Below are positions 27,620 through 35,646 of a DNA stretch of 41,908 bases, one piece after another. The notes beneath the pieces are model-generated. The model had not been told where the DNA came from. It made no database searches and saw only the letters and a program-made list of their open reading frames with translations. How positions within the stretch are numbered: the stretch's first letter is position 1; every line of letters begins with the position of its first letter. Source of the stretch: Lachnoanaerobaculum orale (GTDB taxonomy: Bacteria; Bacillota; Clostridia; Lachnospirales; Lachnospiraceae); assembly GCF_003862485.1 (NCBI RefSeq), contig NZ_RRCM01000004.1, positions 1 to 41,908 on the forward strand, written 5' to 3'. The position numbers and the translations under genes were made by a program.

Positions 27620-28806
27620 TATTTGTCCACAACTCCTTCAGGAATTTTATTCTGTACTCTTAAAAGCAGCCCCGGTAAACCTACCTTCGGAATCACCTTT
27701 ATAACGACACCTCTTACATCGTTAGGCTCCACCTTTCTCTCATCAACTGCATTATTATTGTCTCCTTTAGTCTGAAAGCTTATATTACCCGCCTTATCCT
27801 GTAAAACTTTTTCTATCCTGTGAACTATAGTTATATCATCTCTTTTAAAGCAGATTATCTCACCTTCTCTAAGCGCATTTATCTCTTCTTCTTTGTCTAT
27901 CTTTTTTATCAGTACCATATCTCCCGGCATTATAAGCGGCTCCATACTTCCTGTAAGTATAGCTTTGGGATAGACAGGGAATACACCCACACAAAACCAT
28001 ACAAATAATGTGGCAAACAAAAGTGATACCAATCCTTTTATATCCGCTTTCCTGTCCTTACTCTCATACCTGTCTCCGGAAAATACATGGTCCACCGCAA
28101 ACATTGAATATATTATCGGAAATGCAATACCGATAGACCCTTCCAAAAGCCAAGGAAGTTCAGGCAACACCGGAAAACACCTCTGAAAAATCTGTATTAT
28201 GCTCAAATATATTAAACCCGGTAATACTCCTCCGTAAAATACAAGTAAAGATACCAAGACATTCTTTGTTATTATCGGAAATATCGTCTGTACACTGTAT
28301 ATAAAAATATCTTTTGTACTCTTTGCAGCCGTTAAACCGCCAAAGTTTATTTCTGTAAGACAAAATATAACCGTTATAATAACAATTACCGCTCTTTTAT
28401 ATTTGCAGGTCTTATACGCCGCGGCAAATGAATATTGCCTTATCATCTCTCTTGCCGCAATCTGCGGTAATACTGTAATCATATTAAAAAGTATTCCAAG
28501 TACCGATATATCATACGGACTTGAGGCAAGTTTTTTCATAAATACCGCAGGCACAAATTGTATGGCTATAAATATTATACCGCCTGAAATTCCGTACCCT
28601 GTCAGGTCCTTATCTCCTTTATGTATAATATAAAGACGCGGCAATATAAAAAATATGATACCTGTAAGTACACACCAATACAGTGACAAGGCTAAAGGCA
28701 TAGAGCCGAGTCTTCCTTTAATATATGGCAAAGCCGGTATTATAACACATATTAAAAGCAGACTTGCATATATTGCATATCTGTTTTCAGCGCTTAATTT
28801 CCTCAT
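27619..28806 (-). CDS. SipW-type signal peptidase I with N-terminal membrane extension
   Basis: Removes SipW-type signal peptides. The catalytic domain occupies about 275-395: nucleophile Ser287 in LTGSMEP, MPGDMVLI, and His329 in IVHRI where bacterial SPase I has Lys. The Ser/His arrangement marks the SipW/ER-type family. A conserved GDNN (Asp349) follows. The first ~270 residues are an unusual polytopic region (about eight hydrophobic segments). SipW itself is about 190 residues, so this protein is twice as long. ATG 28806 lies inside the 3' end of the preceding SipW-signal gene (20-nt overlap). Its likely substrates are the three SipW-signal proteins of the locus. Confidence 0.82.
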   Translation of the reverse strand: MRKLSAENRYAIYASLLLICVIIPALPYIKGRLGSMPLALSLYWCVLTGIIFFILPRLYIIHKGDKDLTGYGISGGIIFIAIQFVPAVFMKKLASSPYDISVLGILFNMITVLPQIAAREMIRQYSFAAAYKTCKYKRAVIVIITVIFCLTEINFGGLTAAKSTKDIFIYSVQTIFPIITKNVLVSLLVFYGGVLPGLIYLSIIQIFQRCFPVLPELPWLLEGSIGIAFPIIYSMFAVDHVFSGDRYESKDRKADIKGLVSLLFATLFVWFCVGVFPVYPKAILTGSMEPLIMPGDMVLIKKIDKEEEINALREGEIICFKRDDITIVHRIEKVLQDKAGNISFQTKGDNNNAVDERKVEPNDVRGVVIKVIPKVGLPGLLLRVQNKIPEGVVDK

Positions 28807-29179
28807 TGTTTGTGTCCGCTTCCGCCTTGCTTTCAGTATTATTCTCTGACTTTATTATACTTTCTTTTGTTTCTTCAATACTTGGCTTATTTTGTATGCT
28901 TTCTTTGATAGTCTGCTCCTCAGTATTTGCAGTCGATTCTTCCTGTACACTTTCTGAAGATGATTTTTTGCCCTGATCCGGTCTTATAGTGATATCTCCT
29001 TTGTCAGCCGGATCAACCTTTTCCTGACCCTTAACATCACCGCTCATCTCTATATCCACATCGTATACAACCGGAATATTTGCCTTTACCTTAAGCTCCG
29101 ATTTCCAGTATGCAAACGCTGTTATTCCTGATGACATTGCCATAACCGCTACCAAGACGGCTAATACCGTTTTTTTCAT
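28787..29179 (-). CDS. Small SipW-type signal peptide protein with charged tail
   Basis: 130 residues. The signal peptide about 1-23 (VLAVLVAVMAMSSGITAFAYWKSELKVKANI) has the SipW hallmark A-Y-W and then LKVKA. After ~45 mature residues it turns into a Ser/Glu/Lys/Asn-rich, probably disordered tail (about 70-130). It could be a minor subunit or assembly factor of a matrix fibre, as TapA is for TasA; that is an analogy, not sequence homology that I can show. TAGGAGGCAAT gives a good Shine-Dalgarno. It overlaps the signal peptidase gene by 20 nt. Confidence 0.72.
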   Translation of the reverse strand: MKKTVLAVLVAVMAMSSGITAFAYWKSELKVKANIPVVYDVDIEMSGDVKGQEKVDPADKGDITIRPDQGKKSSSESVQEESTANTEEQTIKESIQNKPSIEETKESIIKSENNTESKAEADTNNEEIKR

Positions 29180-29187
29180 ATTGCCTC

Positions 29188-29925
29188 CTATTTTACACTC
29201 TTATTTACTTTGGAACCTGCCTGAAATACATCATAAGGAATTTCAAGTGAGTACTTAACCACCACACCGTTTTGTACACCTAAGGTATCATCCCCAAGCT
29301 CTTCAAGATTAGCAGCATCTATATCAAGCTTTGTCGGCAAATCCTTGATCATATTTGCACTTTCATCACTAAGCTTTAAATAAATCTGACCTATACTCTC
29401 ATCCTTATCTTCCTTACTCAAAGTCTCATAAACCTCAAACTGAAGCGGCTGTGTATATAAAGATTCATTTTCTCCAAGCGCATAGCTGACTCCGTTGTAT
29501 ACAAGAACGGCACTGTCCGCCTGTAACTCCACATTCTCTCCCGTCTTTGATAAATCAAGCTTTGTATAATTTAATTTATTTACACTGCTTCCACCCGTAG
29601 GCGTTATTTGAAAATCCAATCTCAAAAGCTTGCCATCAAGTAATGCATTGACAGGCAGTCCTTCATCAAAAGATATTTCAAGTTCCTTATCTGTGGGACT
29701 AAACTGCGCCGAAACAGGTGTTTCCACATTGCCGTTTGTATCTGTAACACTTGCAGAATACTTCTCACCGCTCTTACCGAATTCCACATCCATAGTACCG
29801 CTTGTAAGATTAGCCTGCGCACTGATACTTGAATTCCAGCTTGCATATCCTGTACCTATTGCAACCAATCCGATAAATAAAGCCCCGAAAATACAGGACT
29901 TTACTCCAAAAAATTTCTTATGCAT
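29188..29925 (-). CDS. SipW-type signal peptide surface protein
   Basis: About 245 residues. The signal reads CIFGALFIGLVAIGTGYASWNSSISAQANLTSGT: hydrophobic core then G-Y-A-S-W, and a mature start with the usual ..LTSGTMDVEFG. The rest is a beta-rich secreted domain without membrane anchor or sortase motif. I start at ATG 29925 (AGGAG 9 nt upstream); GTG 29931 is also possible. It is 8 nt upstream of the next SipW-signal gene and follows the response regulator by about 45 nt. Confidence 0.75.
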   Translation of the reverse strand: MHKKFFGVKSCIFGALFIGLVAIGTGYASWNSSISAQANLTSGTMDVEFGKSGEKYSASVTDTNGNVETPVSAQFSPTDKELEISFDEGLPVNALLDGKLLRLDFQITPTGGSSVNKLNYTKLDLSKTGENVELQADSAVLVYNGVSYALGENESLYTQPLQFEVYETLSKEDKDESIGQIYLKLSDESANMIKDLPTKLDIDAANLEELGDDTLGVQNGVVVKYSLEIPYDVFQAGSKVNKSVK

Positions 29926-29971
29926 ATCCACTCTTCTCCTAAAATATATTTTAAAATCTCAAGTTTATCAC

Positions 29972-30607
29972 TTAAGAATTTAATATCGTTTGAAATCTTT
30001 CCATATGTTTTTCAACAAATACCAAAACTTCAGTTCTGTTATATATCTCCAACTTGCTGAATATATTTGAAATATGCTTCTTTACCGTACCTTCCGATAT
30101 CGACAAATTATTTGCAATCTTTGCATTGGAATATCCCTCTCGCAAAAGCAATGCCACTTCAAGTTCTCTTCTTGTCAATGTATCAATCCTTTTATCATCT
30201 TCAGAAGTGTTTCCGACATTTGCCATCAAATCTGATGAATAGAACTTTCCTCCTCTGTCCACCACTCTTAAGCTGTACATAATATCATCTATAAAAGCGT
30301 CCTTAAGTATATATGCATCTATGCCCATATTCTTGGCTTTTACAAAGTCGCTCTCACTTGACGATGATGTTATAACAAAGGTTTTTATATTTTTGTTCTG
30401 ACTCTGTATCCACTCCAAAAAGTCAAATCCGCTTTCATTGTGTAAATTCAAATCCACAAACACACTGTCTATTGATTTTTTCTTAGTCAAATCAATAGCC
30501 TCTTTTACCGTGCCTGCTTGCACAGTCTCTTCATCCGGTCTGTGCAGTTTTATCACAGATTCCAATCCCTGTCTTGCAATGGGATGGTCATCCAAAACAA
30601 GTACCAT
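29972..30607 (-). CDS. NarL/FixJ-type response regulator
   Basis: 211 residues. The receiver domain (about 1-118) has the acidic pair DD (6-7), the phospho-acceptor Asp in VFVDLNL (about 56), a Ser/Thr at the switch (ITSSSSE) and Lys in YILKDAF. The C-terminal LuxR helix-turn-helix (about 145-205) shows LTRRELEVALLLREGYSNAKIANNLSISEGTVKKHISNI. AAGGAGG is well placed 5 nt before the ATG. The kinase stop is 10 nt upstream, so they form a cognate pair. Its likely targets are the SipW/TasA-like genes downstream (inference from position). Confidence 0.9.
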   Translation of the reverse strand: MVLVLDDHPIARQGLESVIKLHRPDEETVQAGTVKEAIDLTKKKSIDSVFVDLNLHNESGFDFLEWIQSQNKNIKTFVITSSSSESDFVKAKNMGIDAYILKDAFIDDIMYSLRVVDRGGKFYSSDLMANVGNTSEDDKRIDTLTRRELEVALLLREGYSNAKIANNLSISEGTVKKHISNIFSKLEIYNRTEVLVFVEKHMERFQTILNS

Positions 30608-30617
30608 ATATGCCTCC

Positions 30618-32225
30618 TTATCTCGGTAAACTAAGTCTTACTCTAACCCCGCTTTTGTCACGCTGTGCTATGCTCAAAAATCCTTTAAGCAAAACAGCTA
30701 TACTTCTCATATTTCTCAATCCGTTGCCTTCATGGAAATCTTTGTCATCCTTGGAAAAGCCCGATCCGTCGTCTTCAACCGTCAGTTCTATGGAATTGTC
30801 GGTTAACTTTAATCTGACATCTATATTCCTTGCCTGCCCATGTTTTATAGCATTATTGACCGCCTCACATATCACTCTGTAAAGTGCTATCTTCTGCGCA
30901 ATAGCTATGTAATCGGCCTGCTCATCCAAGTCAATATCTATACTTACTTCATTTAATCTCTCCACTTCCTCCATATATGCATATGTGGTGTGAATGAAAG
31001 TATTCAGATTGTCTTTGAACCTTTTGCCGTAGATACTTTCACGCAACTCAGTCATAGTACTCTCTATGGAAGTCCTGAGTATGTTAATTTCTTCTACATA
31101 ATTTTCTCTGTTTTTTATCTTACCTTCCAATAAAAGCATTCTACAGGCAATTCCGAAGAGTTTCTGTATTACAGTATCATGAATCTCATTTGCAATACGA
31201 TTCTGTTCCTCTACCGAAACGAACCGCTCTATCTGAGAATACATATCCAAGTTGTTGAAAACGGTCTTTATAAGATGTAAATAAAAGTCTTTTACTTCCC
31301 CTGAAGTGTCCGCCACTCTTCTCACCAGCACACCGCTTATATATGCACTCTCGCCGAAGACAGTCACCTCATAGCTGTCTCCTCCCGAATCCATATAGAA
31401 TATATCTTTGTTGTCTTCACTTACCGGCTTGCTTACTTTTTCATTCCAATCTCTTATCTTAACTAAAATGTCATCATATGTCCTTTCATCCATACCGTTG
31501 CTTTCTATAATTTCAGGCACATCGTCACGCTCAAACTTTATGAGCATAAACTCCGAATACATCTTATTCTTTTTTAATGTCAGAGAAAGCTTTTCCATAA
31601 TCTTTTTAGGATCCGTCATTGCAAAAAGTCCGAAGCTCTCACTTAACTCAGACAGCATGGTAAATGCATAGTTACTTAGTTCTTTTTCTTTTTGCAGCTC
31701 TATATTGAGCCTTTCCGACTTTTCCTTCTGCTCGTCAATACATTTTATATAAATTCGCACAATATAAAACTCACACATCAGCATCATCACTCCCACAACA
31801 ATGTTGATCTCCTGATATGCAGAATTTTCTATGCTCTTTCCTCCAAAAGCACAAATCCAACACCATATACAGGCTATAAATGTTATAACCAAGTTTTTGT
31901 CAAAGGCTACAAGCAAAAGTATGCAGTTCACCTCATACCACAGATACGGGCTGTTGAACCCGCCGCTTAAGAATATGAAGATACCGTATGCGAATACCTC
32001 CAAGCCGAACATCACTCTGAAATGTACTATATTTTCACAGACTCTTTTGTACAGCCAGCAGCTAAGCGCACAGGATATGGACATACCTAAAAAGATATAT
32101 CTGTTTATATCCTCTCCGTTGTAGATTGATACTAAAATGTAAAATACCGTAGATACTACAAATGAGACCACTCTTAACAGTACATTTATATTTATATAGG
32201 TGGAACTCTCTCTGTCATCAGTCAT
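30618..32225 (-). CDS. NarL-family sensor histidine kinase
   Basis: 535 residues. The N-terminal membrane sensor has about five or six TM helices (about 14-160) and very short loops, so it probably senses within the membrane. A coiled coil (CIDEQKEKSERLNIELQKEKEL), a GAF-like linker (about 195-340), a HisKA_3 dimerisation domain with phospho-accepting His in RIANEIHDTVIQKLFG, and a HATPase domain (NNAIKHG N-box, DDGSGF, GNGLRNM) follow. I choose ATG 32225 (AAGGATT upstream) over 32246, which has no Shine-Dalgarno. First gene of the seven-gene locus. Confidence 0.88.
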   Translation of the reverse strand: MTDDRESSTYININVLLRVVSFVVSTVFYILVSIYNGEDINRYIFLGMSISCALSCWLYKRVCENIVHFRVMFGLEVFAYGIFIFLSGGFNSPYLWYEVNCILLLVAFDKNLVITFIACIWCWICAFGGKSIENSAYQEINIVVGVMMLMCEFYIVRIYIKCIDEQKEKSERLNIELQKEKELSNYAFTMLSELSESFGLFAMTDPKKIMEKLSLTLKKNKMYSEFMLIKFERDDVPEIIESNGMDERTYDDILVKIRDWNEKVSKPVSEDNKDIFYMDSGGDSYEVTVFGESAYISGVLVRRVADTSGEVKDFYLHLIKTVFNNLDMYSQIERFVSVEEQNRIANEIHDTVIQKLFGIACRMLLLEGKIKNRENYVEEINILRTSIESTMTELRESIYGKRFKDNLNTFIHTTYAYMEEVERLNEVSIDIDLDEQADYIAIAQKIALYRVICEAVNNAIKHGQARNIDVRLKLTDNSIELTVEDDGSGFSKDDKDFHEGNGLRNMRSIAVLLKGFLSIAQRDKSGVRVRLSLPR

Positions 32226-32277
32226 ATAATCCTTATTTCCAAGCATAAAAGTTTTCAGATAGTTAAATAGTATTTCT

Positions 32278-32283
32278 ATTATA
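32278..32283 (-). promoter_or_regulatory. Possible -10 of the kinase operon
   Basis: TATAAT on the minus strand about 55 nt before the kinase start; the upstream -35 (TTAAGT, 18-bp spacer) is weak, so an activator may be needed. Confidence 0.4.
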
Positions 32284-32564
32284 CTCTAAAAATTATTTAT
32301 AACTTAACCATAATCTCAGGTTATAATATTCTAACTTTATTATTATTTATCTATACAATAACTTTTAACTTAATTTTTTATTTTGGATATATAATAGCTT
32401 TTACCCAAATATGTAATCAATGTGTCCATAAAACCAGTATACCAAAATTTTATGAAAATGGTTATCTTTCTTTAACACTTATACTATATGTGTTTACAAT
32501 CATTTATTTTTATATTATTGTATTCTTATATGATTTCCATTGCATAACGACACAGGAGGTTATA

Positions 32565-33527
32565 ATGGCAAATATAATTGACTATATTAAATGGCGTGGG
32601 GATTTGTCTTTTGATATCTCTCCTTTTAATGAACTTGATAACGCGGTTTTTTCTTTATTCTCCTATCTTGACTTAAAAGACTTGCAGAGTGAGATAAATT
32701 CAACAGGTATTACTATTTCAGATGCCTGCAAATATTTGATTTCTCACGGCTATCATTGCGGTTATATGAGTGACCTGACTACCGACTTTTTAAACTCGCT
32801 TGTCGTTTCACAAAGATTTAGTAATGTTATGATCCTTGATTATATAGATCTCTACCATGAGAAAAAATATCAATTTTCTTCAACCGGATTTATGTATAAC
32901 GACGGCCTGATGTATATTGCATTCAGAGGCACCGATGACAGTGTTGTAGCCTGGAAAGAGGACTTTATGATGAGTTTCTCAGTTATTCCGGCTCAGAAAT
33001 TTGCACTTGATTTTTTAAAGAAGGTTATTTCACACCACCCGAATACTGACTTCATAGTGGGAGGGCACAGTAAGGGCGGCAATCTTGCAATATACTCCTG
33101 TGCAATGTGTGATGAAATATTCAAAGACAGAATCACTGCAATCTATAATAACGACGGCCCCGACCTCTGTGATGAAGTGATAAATACCGATATAATGAAT
33201 GCTATAAAAGATAAAATAATCAAGATAGTTCCCGAATTTTGTGTGGTAGGTATGATTTTTAACAATACAAAGAATATAAAGGTTGTAAAAGCGGACAATA
33301 TTGCTTTCTTACAGCATGATATACTCAACTGGAACTGTATAGGAACAAGTTTTGAATATGCCAATGATGTAAATAAGAATGCGGATAAATTCAACAGTTT
33401 TGTAGACAGGATTCTGGAAAACACCGACTTGGGAAAACGCAAGGAATATGTGAACAGCTTCTTTGACAAGATAATAGATGCAGGCACGACAAGACTGCCT
33501 TGGGGGAAGAATAATCGTAATACTTAA
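32565..33527 (+). CDS. DUF2974 (Mbeg1-like) alpha/beta-hydrolase
   Basis: 320 residues, lipase-like fold. The MANIIDYIKWRGDLSFDISPFNELDN opening is diagnostic for DUF2974. The nucleophile elbow GGHSKGG is near residues 171-177, and FRGTDD lies upstream. No signal peptide, so cytoplasmic. Substrates of this family are unknown. AGGAGG precedes ATG 32565 and rejects the longer in-frame start. The carboxyl end (GTTRLPWGKNNRNT) and its terminator are echoed at 35001-35108, a remnant of a second copy. Confidence 0.82.
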   Translation: MANIIDYIKWRGDLSFDISPFNELDNAVFSLFSYLDLKDLQSEINSTGITISDACKYLISHGYHCGYMSDLTTDFLNSLVVSQRFSNVMILDYIDLYHEKKYQFSSTGFMYNDGLMYIAFRGTDDSVVAWKEDFMMSFSVIPAQKFALDFLKKVISHHPNTDFIVGGHSKGGNLAIYSCAMCDEIFKDRITAIYNNDGPDLCDEVINTDIMNAIKDKIIKIVPEFCVVGMIFNNTKNIKVVKADNIAFLQHDILNWNCIGTSFEYANDVNKNADKFNSFVDRILENTDLGKRKEYVNSFFDKIIDAGTTRLPWGKNNRNT

Positions 33528-33532
33528 ATTAA

Positions 33533-33572
33533 AAGGGATTTGAATCAATAGACGGTTCAAATCCCTTTTTTT
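33533..33572 (+). terminator. Terminator of the DUF2974 gene
   Basis: GGGATTTGAA-loop-TTCAAATCCC followed by TTTTTTT. A diverged copy is at 35070-35108. Confidence 0.9.
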
Positions 33573-33575
33573 ATC

Positions 33576-33608
33576 AAAAGAGCAGAGGAAACTTTCATTC
33601 CTCTGCTC
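33576..33608 (-). terminator. Terminator of the wall-binding-repeat gene
   Basis: On the minus strand GAGCAGAGG-AATGAAAGTTT-CCTCTGCTC then TTTTG. Back to back with the DUF2974 terminator, separating the convergent genes. Confidence 0.8.
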
Positions 33609-33649
33609 CAAATAAATTTATATTATAGCTCAATATATGCAATATCGAA

Positions 33650-34567
33650 TTATTTTACCCATCTTCCTGAAGCGTCAAGTCTGTAGCCGTCTGCAGTAGT
33701 TGTATTGCTTAACATTGCTCCTGACGGACTCATGTAGTACCAATCATTTCCTGATTGTACCCAACCTGTAGCCATAGCACCTGACGGATTCATGTAATAC
33801 CAGTCGTTTCCTGACTGTACCCAGCCTGTAACCATTGCTCCGCTTGCATTAAAGAAGTACCATACTCCGTTTATCTGTCTCCAGCTCGTAGCAATATATC
33901 CCTCTCCGTCAAAGAAATACCATATGCCGTCAACCTGCTTCCATGTATTGGTTACATAACTTCCGTTAGACTCTTTATACTTCCATCCTCTATCGGTATT
34001 CTCCCAACCCTGAGATGATGTATTTGCAGATGAACCCATATCTACATAAAAGTAACCTACTCTATTTGCATTTTTTTCATTGAAGTAGCTTCCCTCAAAA
34101 TCATATGGGAGTGCAGCATTCCTACCTGTATTCTTAGAAAAAGATATTATAACATCCTGTCCGGTATATGCTTTAAATCTGCTTCTTAGTAATATCGGGT
34201 CACCAACACTATAATTACTTATTGTAAGCGGTGTATACTCCGTTGACCTTTCCAAATTCAATGTAGGAGCTGAAAAAGCCGAATCTTTGTAGTTAAACAT
34301 AGCAACATTGTTTTGCTTATTGATTGCTCCCGAAGGATCATAAAAATATGTGTCCACATATTTCGAATCACCTTCATTTATACTTAGAACAGCATCTTTT
34401 TTGATAACAGGCATAGTTATCTCTGTTCCAAGCGGTGAAACCCAAGTGTAAGTCCTTCCCGTATCTCCGCTTTTTATTGTGACATCAGGATTGCTTGATG
34501 TAAAAGCAAATGCATTAAAGCACATAAGAGCAGAAAAAGCTGCTGTCAATAAAAATAGTTTCTTCAT
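33650..34567 (-). CDS. Secreted cell-wall-binding-repeat protein (305 aa)
   Basis: Signal peptide about 1-21 (LFLLTAAFSALMCFNAFA). A unique beta-rich N-terminal domain (about 22-180) follows, then five CW_binding repeats; the last two (TGWVQSGNDWYYMNPSGAMA and a copy) are near-identical, pointing to recent repeat expansion. It ends in a cap NTTTADGYRLDASGRWV shared with the protein at 23791. GAAAGGAG lies 7 nt before the ATG. Its long leader (at least 80 nt) contains a hairpin at 34610-34650. Likely a non-covalently bound surface protein; the N-terminal domain is not recognised. Confidence 0.8.
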   Translation of the reverse strand: MKKLFLLTAAFSALMCFNAFAFTSSNPDVTIKSGDTGRTYTWVSPLGTEITMPVIKKDAVLSINEGDSKYVDTYFYDPSGAINKQNNVAMFNYKDSAFSAPTLNLERSTEYTPLTISNYSVGDPILLRSRFKAYTGQDVIISFSKNTGRNAALPYDFEGSYFNEKNANRVGYFYVDMGSSANTSSQGWENTDRGWKYKESNGSYVTNTWKQVDGIWYFFDGEGYIATSWRQINGVWYFFNASGAMVTGWVQSGNDWYYMNPSGAMATGWVQSGNDWYYMSPSGAMLSNTTTADGYRLDASGRWVK

Positions 34568-35000
34568 AAATACTCCTTTCAGCCCTACCCGTCTTACTTA
34601 ACCATACTTATATCTCACTTGGTAACACTAATGAACCGCTAACGAGATATCTACGAAAAAGAAAGGGATATAACTAAAAAATATATTTTCTAGTAGTTTA
34701 TAAAACTATAGAATACAATTATATACTTTGAACTTTTATTTTGTCCTTACTTACACAATACCAACTTTTCACATATAAAGGACTCCGTTACAATATCTCT
34801 CTTCTCAAAACTTTATGCAACAATTATATATATATATATATTGTCAATATTGCATTATCTATCTTAATATAAAATTAAAAATTTTTATATTCTTTGCCTG
34901 TATTTTATCCAACATATCTGCAGGTCTTACGCTCCATATTGCCATTCTGCAGCCTTAATTATCATCTGTATGATATGAACTTATTAAGCTCATTTAATAA
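34568..35000. other. Gene-free region: leader of the wall-binding gene and AT-rich DNA
   Basis: Contains a leader hairpin (ATATCTC...GGT...ACC...GAGATAT, 34610-34650), a (TA)n tract at about 34825-34841 next to TTGACA on the minus strand (34842-34847), and otherwise low-complexity AT-rich sequence. The right end may be remains of the duplicated DUF2974 region. No gene is supported. Confidence 0.4.
34610..34650 (-). other. mRNA leader hairpin upstream of the wall-binding-repeat gene
   Basis: ATATCTC pairs perfectly with GAGATAT, enclosing a GGT/ACC inner stem, about 40 nt before the start codon. It could be a protein- or ligand-responsive leader, or only an mRNA stabiliser. Confidence 0.35.
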
Positions 35001-35063
35001 AATCTCCTTTTAGCACACGAAACAACCGGACTGCCTTGGGGTAAGAATAATCGAAATACTTAA
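35001..35063 (+). pseudogene. 3' remnant of a second DUF2974 gene
   Basis: The frame ending at 35063 reads ..ETTGLPWGKNNRNT-stop, matching the carboxyl end of the intact gene at 32565-33527 (..GTTRLPWGKNNRNT). DNA identity is strong from about 35028 and continues through the terminator, whose stem sequence differs by matching changes. Upstream of 35001 the frame is closed by a stop, so only about 20 codons survive. Confidence 0.75.
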
Positions 35064-35069
35064 ATATAA

Positions 35070-35108
35070 ATGGATTTAAACCAATACACGGTTCAAATCC
35101 ATTTTTTA
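35070..35108 (+). terminator. Orphan terminator copy behind the DUF2974 remnant
   Basis: ATGGATTTaAA-loop-TTcAAATCCAT followed by TTTTT. It is homologous to 33533-33572, with a G-to-T and C-to-A pair change keeping the stem paired. Confidence 0.75.
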
Positions 35109-35124
35109 TACTAACTTTATTTTC

Positions 35125-35343
35125 CTAAAATATTTTAACTCTCTTACCGGTTATTTCATCTATTTTGTAGAAATAATCCTTTACTATACCTTTCTCATAT
35201 CCACTGATATCTGCTGTTGGATACAGCTCATTCAGGTGCTTTCTTACTTCCATATCACCTGCGTCAAGCCCTTTAAATTCATGCCTTCTTTTGTCCCACT
35301 CTTCATATGTGGTTATTTTCATAAATTCTTCTTTCAAACTCAT
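35125..35343 (-). CDS. Small hypothetical protein, 72 aa (paralogue of 36159)
   Basis: Reads MSLKEEFMKITTYEEWDKRR then HEFKGLDAGDMEVRKHLNELYP and a GYEKGI motif. It is clearly related to the 74-residue protein at 36159 (MSL-x-x-EFMK-x-x-TYEEW-x-x-RR/RG-x-EFK, HL-x-x-LYP, GYEKGI). Small, charged and soluble, with no signal peptide. GAGGT lies 7 nt before the ATG. Function unknown; tandem arrays of such proteins are often immunity or antitoxin-like, but no toxin is visible here. Confidence 0.65.
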   Translation of the reverse strand: MSLKEEFMKITTYEEWDKRRHEFKGLDAGDMEVRKHLNELYPTADISGYEKGIVKDYFYKIDEITGKRVKIF

Positions 35344-35390
35344 AATACTTACCTCTATAAATTTTTATATGATATTTTTAATCAATACCA

Positions 35391-35621
35391 TTATAGTAAT
35401 TCTTTCTCTAAATCAAAGTCCAACCCAATTTCTTCTAAACTTATTTCTCTGACACTAAGTTCCGTCCTTAAAATATCTAATACTTCGTAGTATGCCAATG
35501 CTCTTCCATCCCTAAAAACGTCTTCTCTATTGTCCTTTGATTCTTCGACTGCTTCTCTCGCTCTTTCTACTATTCTTCCCACAATATAGGCTATTCCTTC
35601 AATGCTGACCTTATCTGCCAT
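35391..35621 (-). CDS. Small hypothetical protein, 76 aa
   Basis: Mostly helical, acidic, reading MADKVSIEGIAYIVGRIVER and then REAVEESKDNREDVFRDGRA. I start at ATG 35621, 5 nt after GAGG; an in-frame GTG at 35627 overlaps that Shine-Dalgarno. No family recognised. It lies 25 nt downstream of the 84-residue gene, in the same orientation. Confidence 0.6.
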   Translation of the reverse strand: MADKVSIEGIAYIVGRIVERAREAVEESKDNREDVFRDGRALAYYEVLDILRTELSVREISLEEIGLDFDLEKELL

Positions 35622-35646
35622 ATTCACCTCTTTTATTCAAATATCT

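Noticed and set aside
34825-34847. (TA)n tract as a phase-variable promoter of the wall-binding gene
   Set aside because: TTGACA lies next to the tract, but no -10 has acceptable spacing and the distance to the gene is about 260 nt.
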